Source: Pseudomonas putida (GTDB lineage Bacteria; Pseudomonadota; Gammaproteobacteria; Pseudomonadales; Pseudomonadaceae). From it: a DNA stretch of 64,000 bases. The translations under genes and the position numbers were made by a program. Of this stretch, positions 40,394-50,836 are shown piece after piece. The number at the start of each line of letters is the position of its first letter. The first letter of the stretch is position 1. The notes under the pieces were generated by a model, which was given only the letters and a program-made list of their open reading frames with translations, did no database searches and was not told the DNA's origin. The stretch is from contig NZ_JANHLK010000005.1 of NCBI RefSeq assembly GCF_028682635.1, positions 186,001 through 250,000 of the forward strand, written 5' to 3'.

Positions 40394-41053
40394 ATGTCAG
40401 AAATTTCTCCGTTAGTTAAACGCTCCCTGGTCGATCAGGCCCTGGAGCAGCTGCGCTTGCGCATCAACCAGGGCGCCTGGACGGTGGGGCAGCGCCTGCC
40501 AACCGAACCCGAGCTGTCCGCCGAACTGGGCATCAGCCGCAACACGGTGCGCGAAGCCATGCGGGTGCTGGCGTTCTCCGGGTTGATCGAGATTCGCCAG
40601 GGTGACGGCAGTTACCTGCGGGCCCTGGTCGACCCGCTGGACACCCTCAAGGCGCTGTCCCGCTGCTCGCTCGAGCAGGCGCGGGAAACCCGGCACATCC
40701 TCGAAGTCGAGGCCATCGGGCTGGCCGCCCTGCGTCGTACCGATGAGGACCTGGTGGCATTGCGCGAGGCACTGGGCGTCAGCGGCAGCCACTATCACGG
40801 CGATCTCGATACCTACATTGCCTGTGACCTGGTGTTCCACCGCCGCCTGGTGGACGCCGCGCACAACCCGACCCTCAGCGAGCTGTATCGCTATTTCTCC
40901 AGCGTTGTCGGCGAGCAATTGCGCCACTGCCTGAACATCACGCCACGGCGCCAGGAGGTCTTCGATCTGCACGTCGAACTGCTCGATGCCGTGGAGCAAC
41001 GCGACCCGGAACGGGCCAAAGCCCTGTCGAGGCAGTTGATCAATGAACCTTGA
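40394..41053 (+). CDS. GntR-family transcriptional regulator (FadR subfamily)
   Basis: 219 residues. The winged helix-turn-helix (LRLRINQGAWTVGQRLPTEPELSAELGISRNTVREAMRVLAFSGLIEIRQGDGSYL, about 17-71) is followed by an all-helical FCD effector domain (about 85-215) with the metal-binding pattern of Asp/His residues (ACDLVFHRRLVDAAHNP). The ATG at 40394 is preferred because AGGG lies upstream; a TTG 21 bases earlier sits inside the candidate operator. The following MFS transporter gene overlaps its 3' end, so it most likely regulates that transporter. Ligand unknown. Confidence 0.88.
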   Translation: MSEISPLVKRSLVDQALEQLRLRINQGAWTVGQRLPTEPELSAELGISRNTVREAMRVLAFSGLIEIRQGDGSYLRALVDPLDTLKALSRCSLEQARETRHILEVEAIGLAALRRTDEDLVALREALGVSGSHYHGDLDTYIACDLVFHRRLVDAAHNPTLSELYRYFSSVVGEQLRHCLNITPRRQEVFDLHVELLDAVEQRDPERAKALSRQLINEP

Positions 41054-42341
41054 AACCGAGAACACCATGTCCAGAGATCTCCCATCCCCCAAGCGCACGG
41101 CAGAGCTGGAAGAGTTGCTGATCGACGCCGAGGCCGATGACGAACAGGTCCAGCAAACCCAGCCGCTCCTGGTTCGGCCGTGGCTATTGCTGCTGGGATT
41201 GATCCTGGTGGCGCTGAACCTGCGCCCGGCGCTGTCGAGCATGGCGCCGATGCTCAGCGAAGTATCGAAAAGCCTGGGTCTGTCGGCGTCGCAGGCCGGG
41301 TTGCTGACCACCTTGCCGGTGCTCTGCCTCGGCCTGTTCGCGCCGCTGGCGCCAGTGCTGGCGCGTCGTTTCGGTGCGGAGCGGGTGGTGCTGGGCATTC
41401 TCCTGACCCTGGCGGGCGGGATCATCCTGCGCAGTTCCTTTGGCGAGATCGGCCTGTTCGCCGGCAGCGTACTGGCCGGCGCCAGCATCGGTGTGATCGG
41501 TGTATTGCTGCCTGGCATCGTCAAGCGTGACTTCGCCAAACAGGCCGGGACCATGACCGGTGTCTACACCATGGCCCTGTGCCTCGGTGCGGCCATGGCG
41601 GCGGGCGCGACGGTGCCGCTGAGCGAACACTTCGACAAGAGCTGGGCAATGGGCCTCGGTTTCTGGGTGATTCCCGCGCTGGTCGCGGCGATTTTCTGGT
41701 TGCCCCAGGTCGGGCAGAAACACGGCGCGCACAACGTGGCCTATCGGGTTCGCGGCCTGCTGCGCGACCCGCTGGCCTGGCAAGTGACCTTGTACATGGG
41801 CCTGCAATCGTCCCTGGCCTACATCGTGTTCGGCTGGTTGCCGTCGATCCTGATCGGTCGTGGCCTGACCCCGACCCAGGCCGGCCTGGTGCTCTCGGGT
41901 TCGGTGATCGTTCAGTTGGTTAGCTCCCTCGCCGCGCCCTGGCTGGCGACGCGCGGCAAGGACCAGCGCCTGGCGATCGTGATCGTCATGGCGCTGACCC
42001 TGGGTGGTCTGTTCGGTTGCCTGTACGCGCCGATCGAAGGCCTGTGGGGTTGGGCGATCGTGTTGGGCCTGGGGCAGGGCGCCACGTTCAGCCTGGCGTT
42101 GACCCTTATCGTGCTGCGCTCGCGGGACTCCCATGTGGCGGCGAACCTGTCGAGCATGGCCCAGGGCTTCGGTTACACCCTGGCGTCGATGGGGCCATTC
42201 GCGGTCGGCATCGTGCACGACTGGACCGGTGGCTGGAACGCCGTGGGCTGGATCTTCGGCGTCATCGGCCTGGGTGCGATCATCGCCGGCCTCGGTGCCG
42301 GGCGCGCACTGTACGTACAAGTCGAAAGCGAAAAGGTCTGA
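41043..42341 (+). CDS. MFS transporter, CynX/NimT family
   Basis: 432 residues with 12 hydrophobic helices after a charged cytoplasmic N-terminus of about 38 residues. The motif ALNLRPALSSMAPMLSEVSKSLGLSASQAGLLTTLPVLCLGLFAPLAPVLARRFG is characteristic of the CynX/NimT branch (cyanate or 2-nitroimidazole transporters). Substrate is not predictable. The start at 41043 overlaps the gntR stop by 11 bases and has GAGG ten bases upstream; ATG at 41067 is an alternative. It forms a two-gene unit with the regulator. Confidence 0.86.
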   Translation: MNLETENTMSRDLPSPKRTAELEELLIDAEADDEQVQQTQPLLVRPWLLLLGLILVALNLRPALSSMAPMLSEVSKSLGLSASQAGLLTTLPVLCLGLFAPLAPVLARRFGAERVVLGILLTLAGGIILRSSFGEIGLFAGSVLAGASIGVIGVLLPGIVKRDFAKQAGTMTGVYTMALCLGAAMAAGATVPLSEHFDKSWAMGLGFWVIPALVAAIFWLPQVGQKHGAHNVAYRVRGLLRDPLAWQVTLYMGLQSSLAYIVFGWLPSILIGRGLTPTQAGLVLSGSVIVQLVSSLAAPWLATRGKDQRLAIVIVMALTLGGLFGCLYAPIEGLWGWAIVLGLGQGATFSLALTLIVLRSRDSHVAANLSSMAQGFGYTLASMGPFAVGIVHDWTGGWNAVGWIFGVIGLGAIIAGLGAGRALYVQVESEKV

Positions 42342-42441
42342 CCCCTGCGCACTGTCGGTATTCGCCTGGCGAATGCCGATAGTGTTCGGCGTATTTGCAG
42401 ACTATCGTGCAGGCCATCCATCGATTGAACGGAGCCTGCCC

Positions 42442-42912
42442 ATGAGTGATGCCCACAGCGCATTGATCACCCAGTTCTACCAAGCCTTCCAACGGCTGGA
42501 TGCCGAGGCCATGAGCGCCTGCTATACCGATGACGTGGTGTTCAGTGATCCGGCGTTCGGCGAGCTTCGCGGGCGCGACGCGGGTGATATGTGGCGGATG
42601 CTGACCACCCGGGCCAAGGATTTTTCCCTGACCTTCGATGACGTTCGTGCAGATGAGCGCACCGGTGCTGCTCATTGGGTGGCGACGTACCTGTTCAGCC
42701 AGACTGGCAACACCGTGGTCAACGACATCCAGGCACGATTCGTCTTTCGCGACGGCAAGATTTGCGAGCATCACGATCACTTTGATTTGTGGAAGTGGTC
42801 GCGTCAGGCGCTGGGTTTCAAAGGCCTGCTGCTGGGTTGGAGTCCGCTGGTGCGCAACGCCGTCCGCGCGCAGGCCCGAAAGGGGCTGAAGGCATTCCAG
42901 GCCAGTCGCTGA
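42442..42912 (+). CDS. NTF2-like/SnoaL-domain protein
   Basis: 156 residues with an NTF2-like cone fold: [43 protein letters not shown] at the N-terminus and [26 protein letters not shown] towards the end. These domains act as small enzymes (isomerases, cyclases) or ligand-binding modules; nothing here fixes the role. GGAG seven bases before the ATG supports the start. It stands 100 bp after the MFS gene on the same strand. Confidence 0.82.
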   Translation: MSDAHSALITQFYQAFQRLDAEAMSACYTDDVVFSDPAFGELRGRDAGDMWRMLTTRAKDFSLTFDDVRADERTGAAHWVATYLFSQTGNTVVNDIQARFVFRDGKICEHHDHFDLWKWSRQALGFKGLLLGWSPLVRNAVRAQARKGLKAFQASR

Positions 42913-42952
42913 TAAGATCGCGGCTTGTTTCCTTTCAAGCCTCGATCGTGCC

Positions 42953-43264
42953 GTGACCACCCTCAGCGAAAATCCTCCCGACGCCGATTCACCGGTGAGC
43001 AAACCCTGGTTCGTCTACCTCGTGCGGGCGGCCAACGGCTCGCTCTACTGCGGGATCAGTGATGATCCTGTGCGCCGCTTCGCCGCTCACCAGAGCGGCA
43101 AGGGCGCGCGCTTTTTTCTCTCCAGCCCGGCCGTGGCGCTGGTCTATACCGAACTCTGTCGCGACAAAAGCGAAGCGCTGCGCCAGGAGCGGCTGATCAA
43201 GAAACTCAGGAAGAGCGCGAAGGAATGTCTGGTGGCCAGCGCCGCCGCCTGCTTATCAATCTGA
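42953..43264 (+). CDS. GIY-YIG domain protein (YhbQ-like)
   Basis: 103 residues. The GIY-YIG nuclease core is visible as [36 protein letters not shown], where YLV and YCG stand for the GIY and YIG elements with the catalytic Arg following, then [16 protein letters not shown]. It is a small stand-alone member of the UPF0213/YhbQ type, whose cellular role is not well defined. GTG start at 42953. Confidence 0.86.
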   Translation: MTTLSENPPDADSPVSKPWFVYLVRAANGSLYCGISDDPVRRFAAHQSGKGARFFLSSPAVALVYTELCRDKSEALRQERLIKKLRKSAKECLVASAAACLSI

Positions 43265-43352
43265 CTGATAAGTTCCCATCAGGTGGATCTGTAGGCTGCC
43301 CTGCGAATGCGCGCTAAGCTGCGGATTCCTGATCTTTGCGGCGGAGCCGAGC

Positions 43353-44288
43353 ATGTCCGAGTTGATTCTGCATCATTACCCGACGTCCCCTTTCGCCGAA
43401 AAAGCCCGGCTGCTCCTGGGTTTCAAGGGGTTGTCCTGGCGCTCGGTGACGATCTCGCCCGTGATGCCCAAGCCCGATCTCACCGCCTTGACCGGTGGCT
43501 ACCGCAAGACCCCGGTGTTGCAGATCGGCGCGGATATTTATTGCGACACCGCCATGATCGCCCGTCGCCTTGAGCAGGAAAAAACCCTGCCGGCGTTCTT
43601 CCCCGAGGGGCAGGAAATGATCGCCGCGTCCTTCGCGGCGTGGGCCGATTCGGTGGTGTTCCAGCATGCGGTCAGCCTGGTGTTCCAGCCGGAATCGATA
43701 GCGGTGCGTTTCGGCAATATGCCGCCGGAAGCGATCAAGGCGTTCATCGCCGACCGGGCGGGCCTGTTCAGTGGCGGCAGTGCCACCCGCTTGTCCGCCG
43801 AGCAGGCCAGGCACCAATGGCCGACGATCATGGCGCGCCTGGAGCAGCAGCTGCAGCGCGAAGAGGGGGATTACCTGTTCGGCGAGCCGTCGATTGCCGA
43901 CTTTGCCATGGCTCACCCGCTGTGGTTCCTCAAGGCAACGCCCGTGACCTCGCCGCTTGTGGATAACTATCCGGCAGTCTCGGCGTGGTTGGCGCGGGTG
44001 CTGGGGTTTGGCCACGGTGCGCCGAGTGACATGACTTCCGAGGAAGCGCTGAGCGTGGCCCGCGATGCGACGCCTGCTGCATTGCCGGATGAAGCGTTCG
44101 AAGATCCGAATGGTTTCAAGGTGGGGCAGCAAGTGGTGATCGCCGCCACTGACTACGGCGTCGATCCTGTCTCGGGTAAGCTGATGTTCGCTGGCAGCGA
44201 GGAATTGATTGTGCGTCGAGAAGACGAGCGCAGCGGCGTGGTGCATGTGCACGTTCCGCGATTCGGTTTCCGCATCGAAGCACAATAA
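43353..44288 (+). CDS. Glutathione S-transferase-like protein with extra C-terminal domain
   Basis: 311 residues. An N-terminal thioredoxin-fold GST domain (ELILHHYPTSPFAEKARLLLGFKGLSWRSV, with YRKTPVLQIGADIYCDTAMIARRLE as the cis-Pro and glutathione-binding region) is followed by a helical GST C-domain containing FGEPSIADFAMAHPLWFL. About 80 residues after the usual GST end form an extra module (FKVGQQVVIAATDYGVDPVSGKLMFAGSEELIVRRED...VHVHVPRFGFRI) rich in beta pattern. Substrate unknown. Confidence 0.83.
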   Translation: MSELILHHYPTSPFAEKARLLLGFKGLSWRSVTISPVMPKPDLTALTGGYRKTPVLQIGADIYCDTAMIARRLEQEKTLPAFFPEGQEMIAASFAAWADSVVFQHAVSLVFQPESIAVRFGNMPPEAIKAFIADRAGLFSGGSATRLSAEQARHQWPTIMARLEQQLQREEGDYLFGEPSIADFAMAHPLWFLKATPVTSPLVDNYPAVSAWLARVLGFGHGAPSDMTSEEALSVARDATPAALPDEAFEDPNGFKVGQQVVIAATDYGVDPVSGKLMFAGSEELIVRREDERSGVVHVHVPRFGFRIEAQ

Positions 44289-44306
44289 CCCCGCCATACA
44301 CGACCC

Positions 44307-44397
44307 TGTAGGAGCTGGCTTGCCAGCGAAGACGGTGGTTCAGTCGACAAATGTACCGGCTGAACCACCGCATTCGCTGGCAAGCCAGCTCCTACAG
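44307..44397. repeat. REP-type inverted repeat (GCTGGCTTGCCAGC subfamily)
   Basis: TGTAGGAGCTGGCTTGCCAGCGAAG and CGCTGGCAAGCCAGCTCCTACA, with a second inner inverted repeat GGTGGTTCAG / CTGAACCACC, so the whole element folds almost completely. Confidence 0.9.
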
Positions 44398-44408
44398 GTC
44401 AGCGAAGG

Positions 44409-44759
44409 TCATTTCAAGGCTGCCAGAATCGCATCCGGGTCATACCCGCGAATCAACGTCCCGTTCACATCGATGATCGGAATCCCACCGCCACCCAACG
44501 CCTGATAGGCCTCGCGCGCCTCGGCATCCTTCTCGATATCAAACTCCTTGTAAGGGATACCCTTCTGATCGAGAAAGCGCCGGGTCAGCTTGCAGTAGCC
44601 GCACCACTCGGTGGCGTAGAGCACGACGTTGGCCTTGGCCTGGGTCTGCTCGGACACCACTTGCGAAGGGTTGAACACCCGCTCGATCTTGCCCCAGTTC
44701 TGATAGACCACGACCACCAGCAGGATCAGCAGGCATTTCTTCAGTACGTTGCCCAGCAT
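44409..44759 (-). CDS. Membrane-anchored glutaredoxin-like protein
   Basis: 116 residues. One N-terminal membrane helix (about 8-20) and a linker precede a glutaredoxin fold with dithiol site C53-G-Y-C56 in YATEWCGYCKLTRRFLDQKGIPYKEFDIEKD, cis-Pro GGIPIIDVNG and GYDPDAI. The anchor topology probably places the domain in the periplasm, but this is inference. The start codon shares one base with the yejK stop codon (TGATG), so the two are coupled. Confidence 0.87.
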   Translation of the reverse strand: MLGNVLKKCLLILLVVVVYQNWGKIERVFNPSQVVSEQTQAKANVVLYATEWCGYCKLTRRFLDQKGIPYKEFDIEKDAEAREAYQALGGGGIPIIDVNGTLIRGYDPDAILAALK

Positions 44760-45763
44760 CAGTTGCGGCGCTTGAGCTGGTCGGTGAGCGAGGTCGGCAG
44801 TCCCTTGATGATCAGGGTGCCGGCTTCTTCGTCGTACTCGATCTTCGAGCCCAGCAGGTGCGCTTCGAAGCTGATGGACAGGCCTTCGGCACGGCCGGTG
44901 AAGCGGCGGAACTGGTTCAGGGTGCGTTTATCGGCCGGGATCTCCGGCGACAGGCCGTAGTCCTTGTTGCGGATGTGGTCGTAGAAGGCTTTCGGGCGTT
45001 CTTCGTCGATCAACCCGGACAACTCTTCCAGGCCCATGGGCTCGCCGAGCTTTGCCTGGCTGCTGGCGTAGTCCACCAGGGTCTTGGTTTTTTCGCGAGC
45101 GTCGTCTTCGGGCAGGTCTTCGCTTTCGACGAAGTCACTGAAGGCCTTGAGCAGGGTGCGGGTTTCGCCGGGGCCGTCGACGCCTTCCTGGCAACCGATG
45201 AAGTCGCGGAAATACTCCGAGACTTTTTTGCCGTTCTTGCCCTTGATGAACGAAATGTACTGTTTGGACTGCTTGTTGTTCTGCCACTCGGACACGTTGA
45301 TCCGTGCCGCCAGGTGTAATTGGCCCAGGTCCAGGTGCCGGGACGGGGTCACGTCCAGCTGTTCGGTCACCGCAACGCCTTCACTGTGATGCAGCAGCGC
45401 GATGGCCAGGTAATCGGTCATGCCTTGCTGGTAGTGGGCGAACAGGACGTGGCCGCCGACCGAGAGGTTGGACTCTTCCATCAGCTTTTGCAGGTGCTCC
45501 ACCGCCACGCGACTGAAGGCGGTGAAATCCTTGCCGCCCTCGAAGTACTCCTTCAGCCAGCCGCTGAACGGATGCGCCCCGGATTCAGCATGGAAGAAAC
45601 CCCAGGCCTTGCCTTGTTTCGCGTTGTAACTTTCGTTGAGGTCGGCAAGCATGTTCTCGATGGCGCTCGACTCGGCCAGCTCGGAGTCGCGAGCGTGTAG
45701 AACTGCTGGTGTGCCGTCGGGTTTTTTGTCGATCAGGTGGACGATGCAATGACGGATCGGCAT
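44759..45763 (-). CDS. yejK: Nucleoid-associated protein YejK (NdpA)
   Basis: 334-residue member of the 37-kDa nucleoid-associated protein family. It opens [27 protein letters not shown] and contains [25 protein letters not shown], both strongly conserved. It likely coats the nucleoid; a detailed function is not established. Near hupN, another nucleoid protein, as in P. putida. A 395-bp spacer separates the divergent hupN. Confidence 0.93.
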   Translation of the reverse strand: MPIRHCIVHLIDKKPDGTPAVLHARDSELAESSAIENMLADLNESYNAKQGKAWGFFHAESGAHPFSGWLKEYFEGGKDFTAFSRVAVEHLQKLMEESNLSVGGHVLFAHYQQGMTDYLAIALLHHSEGVAVTEQLDVTPSRHLDLGQLHLAARINVSEWQNNKQSKQYISFIKGKNGKKVSEYFRDFIGCQEGVDGPGETRTLLKAFSDFVESEDLPEDDAREKTKTLVDYASSQAKLGEPMGLEELSGLIDEERPKAFYDHIRNKDYGLSPEIPADKRTLNQFRRFTGRAEGLSISFEAHLLGSKIEYDEEAGTLIIKGLPTSLTDQLKRRN

Positions 45764-46158
45764 GGGCTTCTCGGCTGATTGAAGACGGGAGGGCGCGCTC
45801 CCCGAAAAAGCGCCCAGTGTACCGCAACCACTGGATTTGGCGCGGTGCGAAGGGCATTTCCAGGGCGACCGGTGGTGCTTATGCGTTTTTTTCCCGATTT
45901 AGAGCAATAAAGCTGACCAATTGGGTAGCTAGAGGCGGATATTTCCCCGTCTCTGTGCTAGTTTTGCCCGGTCTTACGCGTAGTCACTGCGTTAAGCGTG
46001 CATTCAGCATTTGTCAGGTCGAACCAAACCCTGATTTCGGAATCTATAACCCCGATCCCGTGGTTATTCAACCGAGGGTGCCAGATCCAGAAGATCGGGC
46101 TCGATGGCTGACACTGCACTCTGCAATCCATATGAATTTGATAGGGAAGGAACACTAC
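45764..46158. other. Long divergent leader between yejK and hupN
   Basis: 395 bp with no supported gene; the frame upstream of hupN is open but has no homologous character and no ribosome site. The AT-richer part (about 45890-46150) must hold the hupN promoter(s). No clear promoter pair or riboswitch was recognised. Confidence 0.55.
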
Positions 46159-46440
46159 ATGGCTCTTACTAAAGACCAACTGATCGCCGACATCGCTGAA
46201 GCTATCGACGCGCCGAAAACTACCGCGCGTAACGCTCTGGACCAACTGGGCCAAATCGTTGCTGATCAGCTGGAAAACGGCGGCGAAATCACTCTGCCAG
46301 GTATCGGCAAACTGAAAGTGACTGAGCGTCCTGCCCGTACTGGCCGTAACCCTTCGACTGGCGCTGCCATCGAAATCGCTGCCAAGAAAGTGATCAAGCT
46401 GGTTGTGGCCAAAGGCCTGACCGACGCTGTTAACAAGTAA
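46159..46440 (+). CDS. hupN: HU-family histone-like protein HupN
   Basis: 93-residue DNA-bending nucleoid protein. It starts ALTKDQLIADIAEAIDAPKTTARNALDQLG and contains the beta-arm LPGIGKLKVTERPARTGRNPSTGAAIEIAAKKV, the diagnostic HU arm with the intercalating Pro. AAGGA lies nine bases before the ATG at 46159. The sequence and its place between yejK and rlmF/valS fit HupN of P. putida. Ended by a strong hairpin. Codon use is strongly biased, as expected for an abundant protein. Confidence 0.95.
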   Translation: MALTKDQLIADIAEAIDAPKTTARNALDQLGQIVADQLENGGEITLPGIGKLKVTERPARTGRNPSTGAAIEIAAKKVIKLVVAKGLTDAVNK

Positions 46441-46450
46441 GACTTGTTAA

Positions 46451-46490
46451 AAAAAACCGTGCGCCGGAGCGATCCGGGCACGGTTTTTTT
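46451..46490 (+). terminator. Rho-independent terminator after hupN
   Basis: AAAAAACCGTGC...GCACGGTTTTTTT with an inner CCGG/CCGG pairing. Flanking A and T runs allow it to serve hupN and the convergent rlmF. Confidence 0.93.
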
Positions 46491-46516
46491 GTGTCCGCGA
46501 TTTACCAGGCAGTGGC

Positions 46517-47539
46517 TCAGCTTTTCTGCGCCCAACGCTCGCGCCATACCTGCTGTTCGGAGGGGGTCTTGAAGGTCCAGGCGACGAATCGGCTCTGCTT
46601 CTGACCCTGGGACATTTCCACCACCTGGCTTTGCAGGGCACCGGCCTTCTTCAGGGCGGTCTGAATCGCCGGCAGGTTCGAGGCCTTGGACACCAGGGTG
46701 CTGAACCACAACACCTGCTGGCCTACTTGCGCGCTCTCGCTGATCAGTTGCGTGACGAACCGTGCCTCGCCGCCTTCGCACCACAATTCCGCCGCCTGAC
46801 CGCCGAAATTCAGCACCGGCAGTTTGCGTTTCGGATCGGCCTTGCCCAACGCGCGCCATTTACGGCTGCTGCCCCGGGTGGCTTCCTCCAGCGAGGCGTG
46901 GAAGGGTGGGTTGCACATCGTCAGGTCAAAGCGCTCGGCGCTCTCCAGCAGACCCAGCAGAATATGCTTGCGGTTGCCCTGCTGGCGAACCTGGATGGCC
47001 TTGTTCAAGCCGTTGGACTGGATGATGGCCTTGGCGGCGGCAATGGCGGTGGCGTCGATCTCCGAGCCAAGGAACTGCCAGCGGTAGTCGCTGTGACCGA
47101 TCAATGGGTACACGCAGTTCGCGCCCATGCCCACGTCCAGCACCTTCACGGCCGCACCGCGGGGGATGACGCCGTTATTGATGCTGGCCAACAGGTCTGC
47201 GAGAAAGTGCACATAGTCCGCACGACCCGGCACCGGCGGGCACAGGTAGTCTGCGGGAATGTCCCAGTGGGCGATGCCGTAGAACGCCTTGAGCAGCGCC
47301 CGGTTGAACACCCGCACCGCGTCCGGGCTGGCGAAGTCGATGCTTTCCTTGCCGTACGGGTTGATGATCACGAACTTCGCCAGCTCCGGCGTGCTCTTGA
47401 TCAGTGCCGGGAAGTCGTAGCGACCCTGGTGGCGATTGCGCGGGTGCAGGCTGGCCTTTTCACGTGGCTCCACAGCCTTGGCCGGGGTCGCGGATTCGGG
47501 CTTCTTGCGCGCAGGTCTGGGTGTGCGGGGGGCGGTCAT
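46517..47539 (-). CDS. rlmF: 23S rRNA (adenine-1618-N6)-methyltransferase RlmF
   Basis: 340 residues. A basic, Ala/Pro-rich N-terminus ([13 protein letters not shown]) is followed by the RlmF domain: [23 protein letters not shown], the SAM-binding [15 protein letters not shown] (about residues 130-144) and the catalytic MCNPPFHAS motif of N6-adenine methyltransferases. The start at 47539 (MTAPRTPRP) is the first good Met; an extension to 47587 is unlike the family. Convergent with hupN. Confidence 0.94.
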   Translation of the reverse strand: MTAPRTPRPARKKPESATPAKAVEPREKASLHPRNRHQGRYDFPALIKSTPELAKFVIINPYGKESIDFASPDAVRVFNRALLKAFYGIAHWDIPADYLCPPVPGRADYVHFLADLLASINNGVIPRGAAVKVLDVGMGANCVYPLIGHSDYRWQFLGSEIDATAIAAAKAIIQSNGLNKAIQVRQQGNRKHILLGLLESAERFDLTMCNPPFHASLEEATRGSSRKWRALGKADPKRKLPVLNFGGQAAELWCEGGEARFVTQLISESAQVGQQVLWFSTLVSKASNLPAIQTALKKAGALQSQVVEMSQGQKQSRFVAWTFKTPSEQQVWRERWAQKS

Positions 47540-47612
47540 GGGTGTGATCGATTCGGGTATGGCTGAAAGTGGCGGGCATTGTCCCACATCCTGTCACAAT
47601 CGGTGTGCCCCC

Positions 47613-47697
47613 TGTAGGAGCTGCCGCAGGCTGCGATCTTTTGATTTTGTTTTTAAAAGCAAGATCAAAAGATCGCAGCCTGCGGCAGCTCCTACAG
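47613..47697. repeat. REP-type inverted repeat (GCGATCTTTTGAT family), perfect arms
   Basis: TGTAGGAGCTGCCGCAGGCT running on to GCGATCTTTTGAT and its exact reverse complement, with a short AT-rich loop (TTTGTTTTTAAAAGCA). It lies between valS and rlmF. Confidence 0.92.
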
Positions 47698-47714
47698 GGG
47701 AGTTTTGGTGTTCA

Positions 47715-47752
47715 AGAAAAAAAGGGAGGCCACCAGGGCCTCCCTTTTTTAT
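47715..47752 (-). terminator. Rho-independent terminator after valS
   Basis: On the minus strand AAAAAAGGGAGGC-CCTGGTG-GCCTCCCTTTTTTT, 13 bases after the valS stop codon. Confidence 0.93.
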
Positions 47753-47764
47753 TGCGATCTGCCG

Positions 47765-50611
47765 TTACAGACTGGCAATCCGCGCATGTTGCTCCGCCAG
47801 CTTGCCCAGAGCCTGTTCGGCTTCGGCCAGTTTGGCGCGTTCTTTCTCGATGACTTCAGCGGGCGCCTTGTCAACGAAACCGGCGTTGGACAGCTTGCCG
47901 CCGACGCGCTGCACTTCGCCTTGCAGGCGCTGGATTTCCTTGTCCAGGCGCGCAAGCTCGGCACCCTTGTCGATCAGGCCGGCCATCGGTACCAGCACTT
48001 CCATCTCGCCAACCAGTGCGGTGGCGGACAGGGGGGCTTCTTCGCCAGCCGCCAGCACGGTAATCGATTCCAGACGCGCCAGCTTCTTCAGCAGCGCTTC
48101 GTTTTCGGTCAGGCGACGCTGATCTTCGGCGCTGACATTCTTCAGGAACAGCGGCAGCGGCTTGCCCGGACCAATGTTCATTTCGCCACGGATGTTACGG
48201 GTGCCGAGCATCAGGCCCTTGAGCCATTCGATGTCGTCTTCGGCGGCCTGGTCGATGCGTGCTTCATTGGCCACTGGCCAAGGTTGCAGCATGATCGTCT
48301 TGCCTTCGATACCGGCCAGCGGCGCGAGGCGCTGCCAGATTTCTTCGGTGATGAACGGCATGAACGGATGCGCCAGGCGCAGGGCCACTTCGAGCACGCG
48401 AACCAGGGTGCGACGGGTGCCGCGCTGGCGTTCGACCGGTGCGTTTTCGTCCCACAGCACAGGCTTGGACAGTTCCAGGTACCAGTCGCAATACTGGTTC
48501 CAGATGAACTCGTACAAGGCTTGCGCGGCCAGGTCGAAACGGAACTGGTCGAGCTGACGGGTCACTTCAGCTTCGGTGCGTTGCAGCTGCGAAATGATCC
48601 AGCGATCGGCCAGCGAGAGCTCGTAGGCTTCGCCGTTCTGACCGCAGTCTTCGCCTTTGTCCAGTACGTAGCGCGCGGCGTTCCAGATCTTGTTGCAGAA
48701 GTTGCGATAGCCTTCGACGCGGCCCATGTCGAACTTGATGTCGCGACCGGTGGATGCCAGCGAACAGAAGGTGAAGCGCAGGGCGTCGGTGCCATAGCTG
48801 GCGATGCCTTCGGCGAACTCTTCGCGGGTCTGCTTCTCGATCTTCTTCGCCAGTTTCGGCTGCATCATGCCGGAGGTGCGTTTCTGCACCAGCTCTTCCA
48901 GCTCGATACCGTCGATGATGTCCAGCGGGTCAAGGACGTTGCCCTTGGACTTGGACATCTTCTGGCCCTGGCCATCGCGCACCAGGCCGTGCACGTACAC
49001 GGTCTTGAACGGTACCTGAGGTGTGCCGTCTTCGTTCTTCACCAAGTGCATGGTGAGCATGATCATCCGGGCAACCCAGAAGAAAATGATGTCGAAGCCG
49101 GTGACCAACACGTCGGTGGAGTGGAATTTCTTCAGGAACTCGGTCTGTTCCGGCCAGCCGAGGGTGGAGAAGGTCCACAGGCCCGAGCTGAACCAGGTGT
49201 CGAGTACGTCGTTGTCCTGTTGCAGCGCGATGTCCGGGCCGAGGTTGTGCTTGGCGCGCACTTCGGCTTCGTCGCGACCGACGTAGACTTTGCCCGACTC
49301 GTCATACCAGGCCGGAATCCGGTGGCCCCACCACAGTTGGCGGCTGATGCACCAGTCCTGGATGTCGCGCATCCACGAGAAGTACATGTTTTCGTATTGT
49401 TTCGGCACGAACTGGATGCGGCCGTCTTCAACAGCGGCGATCGCAGGTTCGGCCAGCGGCTTGGTGGACACATACCACTGGTCGGTCAGCCACGGCTCGA
49501 TGATGGTACCGGAGCGGTCGCCTTTCGGCACTTTCAGGGCGTGATCGTCGACGCTGACCAGCAGGCCTGCGGCTTCGAAGGCTGCAACGATCTGCTTGCG
49601 CGCTTCGAAGCGGTCCAGGCCGGCATATTCCGCCGGGATCTTGCCGTCGATCGTTTCGTTCAGGGTGCCATCGAGGTTGAATGCCTGCACGGCTGGCAGC
49701 ACGTGGGCGTTCTTGTCGAAGATGTTCAGCAGCGGCAGGTTGTGGCGCTTGCCGACTTCGTAGTCGTTGAAATCGTGGGCCGGGGTGATTTTCACGCAAC
49801 CGGTGCCGAATTCAGGGTCGCAGTAATCGTCGGCGATGATCGGGATGCGGCGGCCGACCAGCGGCAGCTCGACGAATTTGCCGATCAGGGCTTTGTAGCG
49901 TTCATCGTTCGGGTTAACCGCGACGGCGGAGTCGCCGAGCATGGTTTCCGGACGAGTCGTCGCGACGATCAGGAAATCGTTGCCTTCAGCGGTCTTGGCG
50001 CCGTCGGCCAGCGGGTATTTCAGGTTCCACAGGAAACCTTTCTCGTCGTGGTTTTCCACTTCAAGGTCGGAAATCGCCGTGTGCAGCTTGGTGTCCCAGT
50101 TGACCAGGCGCTTGCCGCGGTAGATCAGGCCGTCTTCGTGCAGGCGCACGAACGCTTCTTTAACGGCTTCAGAGAGGCCGTCGTCCATGGTGAAGCGCTC
50201 GCGGCTCCAGTCCACGGAAGAGCCGAGGCGACGGATCTGACGGCTGATGTTGCCGCCGGACTGATCCTTCCATTCCCAGACTTTCTCGAGGAATTTCTCG
50301 CGGCCCAGGTCGTGGCGATTCTGGCCCTGGGCTTCGAGTTGACGCTCCACCAGCATTTGCGTGGCGATACCGGCGTGGTCGGTGCCCGGTTGCCACAGGG
50401 TGTTGCGACCCTGCATGCGGCGGAAACGGATCAGGGCGTCCATGATCGCGTTGTTGAAGCCGTGACCCATGTGCAGGCTGCCGGTGACGTTCGGCGGCGG
50501 GATCATGATGGTGTAGGACTCGCCCGCGCCTTGCGGGGCGAAGTAATTCTCTGACTCCCAGGTGTTGTACCAGGAAGTTTCAATGGCGTGCGGCTGGTAG
50601 GTCTTATCCAT
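47765..50611 (-). CDS. valS: Valyl-tRNA synthetase ValS
   Basis: 948-residue class I synthetase. Catalytic motifs [15 protein letters not shown] (HIGH) and KMSKSKGN are intact; the editing domain CP1 carries [10 protein letters not shown] and a [16 protein letters not shown] zinc/active-site strand. The C-terminal coiled coil (about 880-948, [29 protein letters not shown]) contacts tRNA. Usual length. It follows holC and a small hypothetical gene on the same strand, after a 225-bp spacer with a REP element, and ends in a terminator. Confidence 0.97.
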   Translation of the reverse strand: MDKTYQPHAIETSWYNTWESENYFAPQGAGESYTIMIPPPNVTGSLHMGHGFNNAIMDALIRFRRMQGRNTLWQPGTDHAGIATQMLVERQLEAQGQNRHDLGREKFLEKVWEWKDQSGGNISRQIRRLGSSVDWSRERFTMDDGLSEAVKEAFVRLHEDGLIYRGKRLVNWDTKLHTAISDLEVENHDEKGFLWNLKYPLADGAKTAEGNDFLIVATTRPETMLGDSAVAVNPNDERYKALIGKFVELPLVGRRIPIIADDYCDPEFGTGCVKITPAHDFNDYEVGKRHNLPLLNIFDKNAHVLPAVQAFNLDGTLNETIDGKIPAEYAGLDRFEARKQIVAAFEAAGLLVSVDDHALKVPKGDRSGTIIEPWLTDQWYVSTKPLAEPAIAAVEDGRIQFVPKQYENMYFSWMRDIQDWCISRQLWWGHRIPAWYDESGKVYVGRDEAEVRAKHNLGPDIALQQDNDVLDTWFSSGLWTFSTLGWPEQTEFLKKFHSTDVLVTGFDIIFFWVARMIMLTMHLVKNEDGTPQVPFKTVYVHGLVRDGQGQKMSKSKGNVLDPLDIIDGIELEELVQKRTSGMMQPKLAKKIEKQTREEFAEGIASYGTDALRFTFCSLASTGRDIKFDMGRVEGYRNFCNKIWNAARYVLDKGEDCGQNGEAYELSLADRWIISQLQRTEAEVTRQLDQFRFDLAAQALYEFIWNQYCDWYLELSKPVLWDENAPVERQRGTRRTLVRVLEVALRLAHPFMPFITEEIWQRLAPLAGIEGKTIMLQPWPVANEARIDQAAEDDIEWLKGLMLGTRNIRGEMNIGPGKPLPLFLKNVSAEDQRRLTENEALLKKLARLESITVLAAGEEAPLSATALVGEMEVLVPMAGLIDKGAELARLDKEIQRLQGEVQRVGGKLSNAGFVDKAPAEVIEKERAKLAEAEQALGKLAEQHARIASL

Positions 50612-50728
50612 GCGCGGCGGGACCCTATTGGCATTTGTTCAGGAAAAGCCGGCAAGTATAGCGGGGCATGGGGCGCAGGGCGAGCGAGTGCGGACAGGGC
50701 GCCTTATCAAAGGCGCGACAAGATCAAA

Positions 50729-50818
50729 TGTGGGAGCGGGCTTGCTCGCGAATGCGGTCGTACATTCAATATTGATGCTGACTGACACGACGCCTTCGCG
50801 AGCAAGCCCGCTCCCACA
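50729..50818. repeat. REP/REPIN element
   Basis: TGTGGGAGCGGGCTTGCTCG left arm and CGAGCAAGCCCGCTCCCACA right arm; inner ACATTCAATATTGATGCTGACTG is shared with 11944 and 60430. In the spacer upstream of valS. Confidence 0.92.
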
Positions 50819-50836
50819 AGGGGATCTGTGTATGGC

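Noticed and set aside
47705..50554. 949-codon plus-strand frame across valS
   Set aside because: Antisense shadow; the minus strand has the full valyl-tRNA synthetase with both class I motifs.
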